From the NCBI GenBank assembly GCA_018268715.1, contig JAFDVZ010000013.1, positions 20,035 to 84,034 on the forward strand: a stretch of 64,000 nucleotides of DNA, in the 5' to 3' direction. The position numbers were made by a program, and so were the translations under genes. This DNA comes from Acidobacteriota bacterium (lineage in GTDB: Bacteria > Acidobacteriota > Terriglobia > Bryobacterales > Bryobacteraceae). This document shows positions 55,005-63,183 of this stretch, one piece after another. The first letter of the stretch is position 1; each line of letters starts with the position of its first letter. Below the pieces are notes generated by a model that was not told the origin of the DNA, ran no database searches, and saw nothing but the letters and a program-made list of their open reading frames with translations.

Positions 55005-57404
55005 ATGACATTCCTACAGGACCTTCGTTTCGGAGTTCGCGTCCTGCTGCGGGCGCCCGGCTTCACAACGCTCGTGTTGGCCATCCTCGCGCTCGGCGTC
55101 GGCGCCAACAGCGCGGTGTTCAGCATCGTAAACGCGGTGCTGCTGAAGCCGCTCCCATTTGCTGACCCGTCCAGTCTGTACCAACTGGACGAAGTTAGCC
55201 CGCGCGGCGCCGCATCGGGCGTCCCTGCCTCCGACCTCCAGGCGTTCCTCGATCACACCGGCGCCTTCTCGGCGGGAGCGCTCTCGCACTGGCACAACGC
55301 GACCATAACCGGTCCTGAAGGAGCGGAAAACGTGTACGGAGCGCTGGTGGCGCCCGCCATGCTGCCCATGCTGGGCGTAAAGCTCGCGCTGGGCCGCCTG
55401 TTTCGCCCGGATGAGTACAACTCCGGCGCGTCGCCCGCGGTTCTACTCACTGACCGCTTGTGGAAACGCCGCTTCGGCCGGAATCCGGACGTCCTGGGAA
55501 GGCAGTTGATGTTGAACGGACAGGCCCATGTCATCGCCGGCGTCCTGCCCGCCGACTTCTTTCTGAGTCAGCGCTACGAATACTACGCGCCCTGGCGCAT
55601 GACTGCCTCTGAGTTATCGAATCGTGACGAACGCGCGCCCTGCCTGGTGCGACTGAAGGCGGGCGTCACTCCCGTGCTTGCCCGCACGGCTCTAGAAGGA
55701 GTATTCTCTAACTCCGCGCCGTCGGACCTTCGCAACGGCTGGACCATTCGTCTGACGCCTGTCCACGATCAGGTCACGTCGCGAAGCCGCCCGGCCCTCC
55801 TGGTCATCCTCGGAGCCGTCGCGTTCGTACTCCTCATCGCGTGCTTCAACATCGCCAGCCTGTTGATCGCGCGCGGGGCCGGCCGTTCCCGAGAGATCGC
55901 CATCCGGACAGCGCTGGGTGCCGGCCGCGCCCGGGTGCTCCGCCAGTTACTCACTGAAAGCGCCTTGCTCGCGCTGTTAGGCGGCGTCGCCGGCTCACTG
56001 ATTGGCGCCGTGTCAGCCACTGCTCTGGTGCGGAGTTACCCGGACCGTTTTGGAATTCCACGACTCGACCAGGCGCACATGGACTGGGCGGTGCTCGCCT
56101 TCACCCTCGGCCTGTCCGTCATCACCGGACTCGCGTTCGGTCTCTTCCCGGCGCTTCAGGCCCTGCGGATCGACACTCAGGAATCGCTGAAGCAAGGGTC
56201 CCGCGGGTCGTCAAGACAGTCCGGATGGGCGCGGCATGCGCTGGTAGTCGCTGAAACGGCTCTGTCCATCATTCTTCTGGTCGGCGCCGGACTCATGCTG
56301 CGTTCGTTCCTTCGCCTGACATCGGTTGACCCGGGGTTCAAGCCCGAGCACGTCGTCACGGTGCGAGTCCCCTTGCCGGCCGCGATTACCGAGCGCCGGC
56401 AACAGCCCGTCTACTACAGCCGTCTGCTCGACAAAATTGCCGCCACTCCGGCGTTCAATTCGGTGGGCATCGTCGCGCCGTTGCCCCTGGCCGGCGTGGA
56501 CGCCCGCGCCTCGCTCACCGTGGAAGGCCGCACCGTCCCCGCGGGAGAGCGTCAGATTGTGAAACTGCGGTCCGTCAGCTCGGGATATTTCCGAGCCCTG
56601 GGAGTCACCCTGCGACGCGGGCGCGTTTTTGATGAAACCGACGTGGACACGGCGAAACAGGTTGCAGTCATCAGTGAGTCCCTTGCGCGCCGCTACTTCC
56701 CGAATGAGGATCCGATTGGAAGACGAGTCACCATCGCCGCGCCGGAAAAGGGCATCTGGCTGGAGATCATTGGCGTCGTCAACGACGTGAAGGCGTTAAA
56801 TCTGGCGGACAAAGCCGAACCCGAGCTATATCGCGACTTCCGCCAGTACCCGTTCGCGCCCTTCACCACCACGATTGTCGCTCGCTTCCAATCGGAGGAC
56901 ACGGCCCGAGCCGCGGCGGCGCTCGAACTCGCCATCCGTTCGGCGAATCCGGACCAGCCGGTCGCCGACCTGTTGGACATGCCGTCGATCCTGGCGAACA
57001 ATGTCGCCCAGCCACGCTTCTACACCCTGTTATTAGGGGCCTTCGCAGCCATCGCGCTGGCGCTCGCGGCGGTCGGTCTCTACGGAGTCCTCTCCTGCTC
57101 CGTGAACCAGCGAACCAAGGAGATCGGTATCCGAAGAGCGTTGGGCGCCACCAACTGGACCATTATCCAGAGCACGATGGGCCAGGCATTGACGCTGGTT
57201 GCGACAGGCGCCGCGATCGGCTTAGCCGGCGCCATTGCCTTAACTCGGCTACTACAAACACAGCTTTATGAAATCCAATCCCTGGACGTTCCAACCTATG
57301 TGGCGGTAACTGGCCTGTTACTCACCGTGGCCGCCGTGGCCGCGTGGGCCCCGACACACCGGGCGCTCCGTCTGGACCCGAACCGGGCGCTCAGAGCCGA
57401 TTAG
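55005..57404 (+). CDS. Orphan MacB/FtsX-type ABC permease (ADOP family)
   Basis: A 799-residue fused double permease of the acidobacterial duplicated orphan permease type. It opens TFLQDLRFGVRVLLRAPGFTT and LAILALGVGANSAVFSIVNAVLLK, with FtsX helices around 265-340 (LVILGAVAFVLLIACFNIASLLIARG core) and again near the C-terminus (LLLGAFAAIALALAAVGLYGVLS). Like the gene at 27239 it has no adjacent ATPase. The two differ strongly in sequence, so they are separate paralogues rather than a recent duplicate. Convergent with the oxidoreductase gene. Confidence 0.87.
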   Translation: MTFLQDLRFGVRVLLRAPGFTTLVLAILALGVGANSAVFSIVNAVLLKPLPFADPSSLYQLDEVSPRGAASGVPASDLQAFLDHTGAFSAGALSHWHNATITGPEGAENVYGALVAPAMLPMLGVKLALGRLFRPDEYNSGASPAVLLTDRLWKRRFGRNPDVLGRQLMLNGQAHVIAGVLPADFFLSQRYEYYAPWRMTASELSNRDERAPCLVRLKAGVTPVLARTALEGVFSNSAPSDLRNGWTIRLTPVHDQVTSRSRPALLVILGAVAFVLLIACFNIASLLIARGAGRSREIAIRTALGAGRARVLRQLLTESALLALLGGVAGSLIGAVSATALVRSYPDRFGIPRLDQAHMDWAVLAFTLGLSVITGLAFGLFPALQALRIDTQESLKQGSRGSSRQSGWARHALVVAETALSIILLVGAGLMLRSFLRLTSVDPGFKPEHVVTVRVPLPAAITERRQQPVYYSRLLDKIAATPAFNSVGIVAPLPLAGVDARASLTVEGRTVPAGERQIVKLRSVSSGYFRALGVTLRRGRVFDETDVDTAKQVAVISESLARRYFPNEDPIGRRVTIAAPEKGIWLEIIGVVNDVKALNLADKAEPELYRDFRQYPFAPFTTTIVARFQSEDTARAAAALELAIRSANPDQPVADLLDMPSILANNVAQPRFYTLLLGAFAAIALALAAVGLYGVLSCSVNQRTKEIGIRRALGATNWTIIQSTMGQALTLVATGAAIGLAGAIALTRLLQTQLYEIQSLDVPTYVAVTGLLLTVAAVAAWAPTHRALRLDPNRALRAD

Positions 57405-57407
57405 AAG

Positions 57408-57428
57408 GGGACGGGCTAAACCCGTCCC
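57408..57428. terminator. Bidirectional hairpin at a convergent junction
   Basis: Perfect 8-bp arms GGGACGGG (57408-57415) and CCCGTCCC (57421-57428) enclose a 5-base loop CTAAA. The oxidoreductase stop codon (57416-57418) lies in that loop and the permease stop is at 57402-57404. There is no T-run on either side, so strong intrinsic termination is doubtful. Confidence 0.45.
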
Positions 57429-58756
57429 GCTTCGGGATGCACCCAGGGCCCGCGGTAACTCCTCCGGAGCAATCGGTTGGCCTCGTCGTCGCCAACGCAC
57501 TTCCCTGCCGCTGCGTCCCAAGTCAACGTCCGCCCTAACTTCAGCGACATATTGGCCAGAATGCAGCAGGAAGTGGAGATGAAACCCTGCTCGATGTCCG
57601 CGACGGGCTTGCTGCGGTTCTTGCGAGCCTCCAGCAGGTTCGCCCAATGTCCACGAATCGCCGGCGCGACGTGCTTCTCCAGCCGAGGTTCGGTCTTGTC
57701 TTCGGGATATTTCTCTAACTCGTACTCAACGTCCTTGTGAACCGGCTGACTCCCGGCGCCGGCCGGAGTGAAGTCGTAGGCGAATACGCCGGCCTTCAAG
57801 GTTCCGCCGTCTCCGTATAGCGTGGCGGCCCACGGATACTTCGGATCCGGCGGAAGTCCCCAGTTGCGGTGCTGCCACACCATCGTCAGGTCGTCGAATT
57901 CGAAGACCGCCGTTTGTGTGTCCGGAATATTCCCGAAGGCCGTGTTGATCCGGATGCCCCCGCTCGACGAAATCCGCTTTGGCCAGCCCAGGTCCAGGAA
58001 CCAACGGACCATATCGAGCATGTGGATTCCCATATCCCCAATCGTCCCGTTCCCATACTCCATGAAGGCCCGCCATGCCGCCGTCCTCATGCGGTTATAG
58101 GGAGCCATCGGCGCCGGCCCGGTCCAGAACTCGTAGTCGAGCGCGGCCGGAACCGGCTCATCGGGCGGCGGCTTCATTCCCCCACGCCCTCGCGAATAGG
58201 ACCAGATCTCCACCAGCCCGACCTTGCCCAATTTGCCCGATTTCACAATGTCATTCCGGGCCTCGATCAAATGCGGCGTACTCCTCCGTTGCGTGCCCAC
58301 CTGCACCACACGGCCGTGCTTTCGCGCGGCGGCAAGCATAGCCTGCCCCTCCGCCACGTCCACGCTGATCGGCTTCTGAATGTAAAGGTCCACGCCGGAT
58401 TGGCAAGCCGCGATCATCGGCAACGCGTGCCAGTGATCAGGAGTCGCCACCTCGACAATGTCGAGATCCTTCTCCTTCAGCATCTCGCGATAGTCCTTAT
58501 AGAGCCGTGGCCGCTTCTTCGAAGGCTGCTTCTGCTCGGCCCACTGCGCCGCCAGGTCCAGGTTCCGTTGATCGACGTCGCACAGCGACACGATCTCGAT
58601 GGGAGCAATCTGGTTCAGGCGGAAGATATCGCTCTTCCCGTACCATCCGCTTCCAATCAGTCCAACCCGCAATGGCTTATCGTCCGCGAAGGCGGCCGCG
58701 TAACCGTGGTAAAGGGCCGCGGCGCCCGTGCTCTGAAGGAATTGTCGCCGGTTCAC
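57416..58756 (-). CDS. Gfo/Idh/MocA family oxidoreductase, Tat-type N-terminus
   Basis: A 446-residue Gfo/Idh/MocA oxidoreductase. A twin-arginine-like start (NRRQFLQSTGAAALYHG) suggests export. The Rossmann motif is VGLIGSGWYGKSDI (about 31-44) and the family QKPISVD block is present, a more typical KP triplet than in the other oxidoreductase here. The C-terminal DUF-type region is long, as in secreted family members. The start is GTG at 58756. It is the last gene of a minus operon after lysS, a lipoprotein-release permease and an HD protein. Substrate unknown. Confidence 0.87.
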   Translation of the reverse strand: MNRRQFLQSTGAAALYHGYAAAFADDKPLRVGLIGSGWYGKSDIFRLNQIAPIEIVSLCDVDQRNLDLAAQWAEQKQPSKKRPRLYKDYREMLKEKDLDIVEVATPDHWHALPMIAACQSGVDLYIQKPISVDVAEGQAMLAAARKHGRVVQVGTQRRSTPHLIEARNDIVKSGKLGKVGLVEIWSYSRGRGGMKPPPDEPVPAALDYEFWTGPAPMAPYNRMRTAAWRAFMEYGNGTIGDMGIHMLDMVRWFLDLGWPKRISSSGGIRINTAFGNIPDTQTAVFEFDDLTMVWQHRNWGLPPDPKYPWAATLYGDGGTLKAGVFAYDFTPAGAGSQPVHKDVEYELEKYPEDKTEPRLEKHVAPAIRGHWANLLEARKNRSKPVADIEQGFISTSCCILANMSLKLGRTLTWDAAAGKCVGDDEANRLLRRSYRGPWVHPEAGRV

Positions 58757-58766
58757 ACGACCGATA

Positions 58767-59366
58767 TTAATACAACGCCGAACCGCTTTCCCGATCCACG
58801 GCTTCGAGGAACGTCCGCAACGCCGAAATCCTCGGCTGCGCCAACCGCCGCGTGGAGTCGAGCGCGATCAACGCAGGCAGCGTCTCAAGCGCCTTCCGCA
58901 ACGAGTTCACGGCCGGCGTGAACGTCGTAAAGCGCGTGTCGCGCCCCACTTTGCACGCCTGCCGCAGGATGCCGATGGCCCCCAGTTGCTCCAGGATATC
59001 GGCGTCCCGCACGATGGTCCCCTCCATCGTCGCGGGCCGGGCCGCAGGCTGATGCGTCCGGATCGCTTCCACCACGGCGTCGATCTTCTCCCGTGGAAAC
59101 CCCGCCGCGGCAAGCGCTTCAGGAGCCTTCTCCATCGCATAGGCGACGTTGTCCCACCGAGCCAGTTGCTCGGGATCCTCGGGACGCTGTCCGACAAACA
59201 CGCCCAGATCATGCAGCCACACCGCCGCATGCACAATGTCGTCGTCATACGCCAGCCCTTCTCCAATGGCGAGCGTCAGCGCGTAGAGCCTCGGCTGGTG
59301 TCCGTACTTCTCCACCGGCAGCGCCACGCGCCGGACATACTCCTCAATAGCCACCCGATGACTCAT
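58767..59366 (-). CDS. HD domain-containing protein
   Basis: A 199-residue HD-domain protein, probably a metal-dependent phosphohydrolase. The HD signature is H46 and H52-D53 (DIVHAAVWLHDLGVF), with a further metal aspartate in IVRDADILEQLGAIG. Its size and pattern match small HD proteins with unknown substrates (nucleotides are common). Its ATG overlaps the stop of the LolC/E-type gene by 4 bp, and it ends 10 bp before the GTG of the oxidoreductase gene. Confidence 0.85.
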   Translation of the reverse strand: MSHRVAIEEYVRRVALPVEKYGHQPRLYALTLAIGEGLAYDDDIVHAAVWLHDLGVFVGQRPEDPEQLARWDNVAYAMEKAPEALAAAGFPREKIDAVVEAIRTHQPAARPATMEGTIVRDADILEQLGAIGILRQACKVGRDTRFTTFTPAVNSLRKALETLPALIALDSTRRLAQPRISALRTFLEAVDRESGSALY

Positions 59367-60598
59367 TCGTAACGCAACGCCTCCGCCGGCGCGATGCGAG
59401 TGGCGCTACGCGCCGGATACAGCGTCGCCACCCAACTCACGAAGATCGCCGCCGCCGCGATCCACAGCCCGTCGTACCACTGCGGCTCGAACGGAACGAA
59501 ACTCAGCGAGTAAATCTCCTCATCCAGACGCAACCAGTGATAGTGCCCCGCCAGGAAACTCAGTCCATAACCCAATACCAATCCGATCGCGGCGCCCACG
59601 CACCCGATCAGCAGTCCCTGGAACATGAAGATCCGTTGAATCTGCTCGCGCCGCGCCCCCATCGACATCAGCACCGCGATTTCGCGGTACTTCTCCATCA
59701 CCATCATCACCAGCGTGATCAAGATATTCAGCGCCGCCACCAACTCAATCAGCCCGATGGTAACCACCGTCACCACCCGCTCCATGCGAAGGGCATTCCG
59801 CAGCTGCCGGTTCTGTTCCATCCACGTGGTGGCGGCCAACTTCGGCCCGACGATCCGGTCGCACGCCTGGGCCACTTTCTCGGCCTCGTTCGGATCGTCA
59901 AGCTTCAGTTCGATGCTATTCACTACATCGCCCAACGACAACACCCGTTGCGATGACTTCAAATCAGTGAACGCCCACAAGTTATCGAGGTCAAAGAACC
60001 CCGACTCGAAAATTCCGACAACCTTGAACTTGTAGTAAGCGGGCCGAGGACCCATCGGAGTCAACTCGCCCTGCGGACTGATCACCGTAATGACGCTGTC
60101 CAGCATCATCCCGGTGTTCTGCGCCAGCCGCGAGCCCATGATGATGCCTGGAAGTCGTCCCGGGTTCGCGAGGTTGGCGAGCGAGCCCTGCTTCAGCTTC
60201 TTGAGCACATCCGCTGCCGCCTGCTCGGCCCCCGCCGGAATGCCCTTCAGCGTTCCGCCGGCGCCCTGTATAGGCCCCGCGAAGAACACCTGCCCGTAAA
60301 GCCCCGGGCTCGCCATGGCGACGTGGGGAACAGTCCGCAACTTCGCCGCGATCTGCTCCCAGTGCTCGATCCCTGATCCCGGCTCCTTCTCGAGAATCGT
60401 GACATGCGCCGTCGCGCCCAGCAGGTTGCGCTGCAACGTGTTTCGGAACCCCGTGTTGATGGCGAGCGAGATCACCAGCGCCATCACGCCCGCGGCCACC
60501 CCGCCGACCGAGATGAACGTGATCACCGAAATGACGGCCTGCTTGCGCTTGGCCCTCAGGTACCGTCGCGCGACGAATAACTCAAACCGGTCCGGCAC
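59363..60598 (-). CDS. Lipoprotein-releasing system permease (LolC/LolE family)
   Basis: A 411-residue FtsX-family permease with four transmembrane helices and a large periplasmic domain between helix 1 and 2. The opening FELFVARRYLRAKRKQAVIS and the late EKYREIAVLMSMGARREQIQRIF are strong LolC/E landmarks. With LolD it would release lipoproteins from the inner membrane to LolA. No LolD gene is in the window. It starts 3 bp after the lysS stop and overlaps the HD gene by 4 bp. Confidence 0.87.
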   Translation of the reverse strand: MPDRFELFVARRYLRAKRKQAVISVITFISVGGVAAGVMALVISLAINTGFRNTLQRNLLGATAHVTILEKEPGSGIEHWEQIAAKLRTVPHVAMASPGLYGQVFFAGPIQGAGGTLKGIPAGAEQAAADVLKKLKQGSLANLANPGRLPGIIMGSRLAQNTGMMLDSVITVISPQGELTPMGPRPAYYKFKVVGIFESGFFDLDNLWAFTDLKSSQRVLSLGDVVNSIELKLDDPNEAEKVAQACDRIVGPKLAATTWMEQNRQLRNALRMERVVTVVTIGLIELVAALNILITLVMMVMEKYREIAVLMSMGARREQIQRIFMFQGLLIGCVGAAIGLVLGYGLSFLAGHYHWLRLDEEIYSLSFVPFEPQWYDGLWIAAAAIFVSWVATLYPARSATRIAPAEALRYE

Positions 60599-60601
60599 CG
60601 G

Positions 60602-62107
60602 TCAGTCCTGTTCAGCTGCGCGGAGCCGCGCCGCCATGCCGATGTCGTCCTCCGGTCGCAGTAACGGGAACAGGATGACATCGCGTATCGATTTTGAACC
60701 GGTCAGGATCATGGTCAACCGGTCAATGCCAATGCCCTCGCCGCCAGTGGGAGGCATGCCATAGGACATGGCGCGCAGATAGTCCTCGTCCATCTGGTGC
60801 GCCTCTTCGTCGCCCCGTTCGCGCATGCCCAGTTGCATCTCAAACCGGCGCCGCTGCTCCTGCGGATCGTTCAACTCGGTGTAGGCGTTGCCGATTTCCA
60901 TGCCCGCCGCGAAGATCTCGAACCGCTCGACGAACGCCGGCTCTTCCGGCTTGTTCTTCGACAGCGGCGATATCTCCACCGGGTAGTCGTAGATGATGGC
61001 CGGCTGGATCAACTCCTCCTCCGCCACCCGTTCGAAGATGTCGGAAAGCGCCTCGCCGGCCGTCCGCTTGGCCGAGTTCCGCAACAGCCACTCGGGGTCC
61101 TTCACGTTGTCGAGCGTCGGCTTGCCGTCGCCCTTCCAGAACTCGATCACCGCCTCGCGCATCGACAGCCGGCGGATCGAGCCGAAGTCGATCTCAACGC
61201 CGTCGTAGCTGGCCTTGGTGGATCCGATCGCATCCATCGCGGTCTGTTGCAGCAGTTCGACCGTCAAGTCCATCAGGCCCCGATAGTCCGTGTACGCCTG
61301 GTAGAACTCGAGCATCGTGAACTCCGGATTGTGGTGCGTCGAGACGCCCTCGTTGCGGAAGTTCCGATTGATCTCGTAGACCCTCTCCATTCCGCCGACG
61401 ATCAGCCGTTTCAGGTACAGCTCCGGTGCGATGCGCAGGTACAGGTCCATGTCGAGCGTATTGTGATGCGTGACGAACGGCCGCGCTGCCGCCCCGCCGT
61501 ACAGCGGCTGCATCATCGGAGTTTCGACCTCGACGAAACCGCGCGATTCAAGTTGCCGCCGGATGGAGGCGATGATCCGCGCCCGGGTGACGAAGGTCTT
61601 CTGCACGTCGCCGTTGGCGATCATGTCGAGGTAACGTTGCCGGTAGCGCGTCTCGACATCCTCGAGCCCGTGCCACTTCTCCGGCATCGAAAGCAGGTTC
61701 TTCGACAGGAAGTACAGCTTCTCGACGTGGACGCTCAGCTCGCCCGTCCGCGTGCGGAACAGGTAGCCGTCGCAGCCGACGATGTCCCCGATATCGAGCG
61801 CCTGATACAGTTTGTAGTCGGTCTCGGAAACGGCGTCTTTGCGGACGTAGATCTGCAGCCGGTCGCCGCTTTGCGCCAGGTGTGCGAATCCCGCCTTGCC
61901 CATGCGGCGCAGCGTCTGGACGCGGCCGGCGATGCGCACGCGGACGCCCTCACCGAGCTCCTCGGCGGTCTTGGCGGCGTACTCGCTCAGGATCCGTGGA
62001 ATCGTGTGGGTGAAGTCGAAGCGGTGGCCGTAGGGTTTGAACCCGAGCGCTTCGATCTCTCCGGCCCGCAGCACACGCTGCCGCATCAATTCATCTTCGA
62101 GGGACAA
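60602..62107 (-). CDS. lysS: Lysine--tRNA ligase (class II)
   Basis: A 501-residue class II LysRS, usual length about 500. An N-terminal OB-fold anticodon domain ([20 protein letters not shown], about 55-165) precedes the catalytic domain with motif 2 ([24 protein letters not shown], quoted in short parts) and motif 3 ([12 protein letters not shown]). It charges tRNA-Lys. The start is TTG at 62107, set by AAGGAG five bases upstream; the first in-frame ATG, 21 bases further in, lacks a ribosome site. It heads the operon lysS, lolC/E-like, HD, oxidoreductase. Confidence 0.94.
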   Translation of the reverse strand: MSLEDELMRQRVLRAGEIEALGFKPYGHRFDFTHTIPRILSEYAAKTAEELGEGVRVRIAGRVQTLRRMGKAGFAHLAQSGDRLQIYVRKDAVSETDYKLYQALDIGDIVGCDGYLFRTRTGELSVHVEKLYFLSKNLLSMPEKWHGLEDVETRYRQRYLDMIANGDVQKTFVTRARIIASIRRQLESRGFVEVETPMMQPLYGGAAARPFVTHHNTLDMDLYLRIAPELYLKRLIVGGMERVYEINRNFRNEGVSTHHNPEFTMLEFYQAYTDYRGLMDLTVELLQQTAMDAIGSTKASYDGVEIDFGSIRRLSMREAVIEFWKGDGKPTLDNVKDPEWLLRNSAKRTAGEALSDIFERVAEEELIQPAIIYDYPVEISPLSKNKPEEPAFVERFEIFAAGMEIGNAYTELNDPQEQRRRFEMQLGMRERGDEEAHQMDEDYLRAMSYGMPPTGGEGIGIDRLTMILTGSKSIRDVILFPLLRPEDDIGMAARLRAAEQD

Positions 62108-62112
62108 TAGAG

Positions 62113-62118
62113 CTCCTT
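62113..62118 (-). promoter_or_regulatory. Shine-Dalgarno site deciding a TTG start of lysS
   Basis: AAGGAG on the minus strand lies five bases before the TTG at 62107. This is the best site near the 5' end of the gene. Confidence 0.65.
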
Positions 62119-62321
62119 AGACTTTGATTTTCGGGGCCCCTCGACGCGCTCTCCGCCACTCCCGGCACTTCTAACCCGCTAAACCAGCGGTCTTTGTCCG
62201 CCAAGACGCCCGCTGAAGCAGCAAACCTCAAAAAGCGCCAGGAGCTGACCGCCAGGGAGTCGCGGAACCCCAGCGATCACCTAATAGTACAGACTTTTGG
62301 CCGCGACGACAAGGACTTACA

Positions 62322-62462
62322 GTGTCTTCAGCCGCAGATCCATATAGCCGTGAATACCGTGCCGCCCGATTCCGCCGTTTCCTCGAACATAAGCCTACAT
62401 TCACAGCCGACTTCAATCTCTCTTTCGAAGCCATCGTCCGAGACAAGACTCTAGCCGGTTAG
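62322..62462 (+). CDS. Short ORF of 46 aa abutting the insertion element
   Basis: GTG at 62322 opens 46 codons (start SSAADPYSREYRAARFRRFL) with AAGGA six bases before the start. The composition (basic and aromatic, no stops) looks like true protein rather than shadow, and it ends 8 bp before the 16-bp palindrome taken as the insertion element's end. It could be a complete small protein or the surviving front part of a longer gene cut by the element. I do not recognise a family. Confidence 0.35.
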   Translation: MSSAADPYSREYRAARFRRFLEHKPTFTADFNLSFEAIVRDKTLAG

Positions 62463-62471
62463 CGCCAATGT

Positions 62472-62487
62472 AAAACGGTACCGTTTT
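62472..62487. repeat. 16-bp perfect palindrome at IS-like end
   Basis: AAAACGGTACCGTTTT is fully self-complementary. It lies two bases inside the TG start of the proposed element end and 9 bp after the short ORF stop. Such palindromes can bind dimeric proteins, here perhaps a transposase. Confidence 0.6.
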
Positions 62488-62976
62488 CGCCGAAATCGGT
62501 GCTGCCAGAACCGGCGAGGGCGGTCGGGCACACGTTGGCACCAGTCGCCGGAGTGGCGCCGGCGGCTCCGGGCCGAGCTCTTTCCCGCCGATCCCGTGAC
62601 GCCAAGAAGGACCCTCCCGTGTCAGCATCGACTTTGGAACACCGGCCGTGCTTGGCGTCCGCCTTGAGCGATTCGATCACCAGATAGTGTCGGCGCTGTT
62701 GACCTTCCCTGAGACGCAGTTGTGGTGGTCCGGTTCGGGGATGTGCAATTTGGTGAAGTCGTGCAGCCGGTAGACGCGGCGAGTCGAGTCGTCGCGAATG
62801 AGCAAGACGGCGCAGTTGAGGTATTCGGTTTGGGAGAGCAGAAGCAAGCGGTTGGCGCCGAAGTTGAACATGAGAGGGGAAAGCGGGGCGCCCCGTCGGC
62901 AACGCCGTTGAGGGGTTATCCGCCGGACTCCTCCGGACGGAGTATAGGCACAGCGCGGCGCCTGATCGGAGCCGGC

Positions 62977-63144
62977 CTACTGAGCCGGCGAGGACGAGCC
63001 CGACTTGGGCTTGCGAAGACTCTCGCCGCCCAGCAGGAAGATTTCGGAGTTCTCCGCGAGCCGGTCCACAATAGCCGTGGCGATAGTGGTGTTGTACAGG
63101 ATGTTGCCCCAGTCGGAAAAGGCTGTGTTTAATGCGGAGTCCAT
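62977..63144 (-). pseudogene. istB: istB fragment (IS21 ATPase helper), C-terminal part only
   Basis: The last 55 residues of an IstB-type AAA+ protein, with NTAFSDWGNILYN.. ATAIVDRLAENSEIFLLGGES and a TAG stop at 62977 (quoted in parts). IstB proteins end with a recognisable VDRL.. GESxR pattern. The N-terminal ~190 residues with the Walker motifs are absent. Upstream of about 63135 the frame runs into inverted repeats next to the tyrosine recombinase gene, as if that element inserted into istB. Confidence 0.7.
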
Positions 63145-63173
63145 TTTTATGCGAACTCCGCATGCCGATGGAC
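63132..63173. repeat. Inverted repeats just downstream of the recombinase gene
   Basis: ATGCGGAGT (63132-63140) is repeated inverted as ACTCCGCAT (63155-63163), and AGTCCAT (63138-63144) as ATGGACT (63167-63173). They lie between the istB fragment and the recombinase stop (63184) and could be the recombinase's own target or element end. Confidence 0.55.
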
Positions 63174-63183
63174 TGGGACGGTG

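Larger units (their letters stand above)
62470..63144 (-). mobile_element. IS21-family element remnant
   Basis: The remnant begins with TGTAAAACGGTACC at 62470; TG..CA-type termini are usual in IS21-family elements. It includes a 16-bp palindrome (62472-62487) and the 3' end of an istB helper ATPase gene on the minus strand (62977-63144). Between 62490 and 62970 I see only degenerate sequence and one small minus frame (62677-62871, 64 aa, unrecognised). No istA transposase gene is present, so the element is incomplete and probably immobile. Its other boundary merges with the recombinase gene region. Confidence 0.6.

Noticed and set aside
62459..63163. 234-codon minus-strand open frame over the IS remnant
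   Set aside because: Out of frame with the istB fragment, arginine/proline-rich, no motif.
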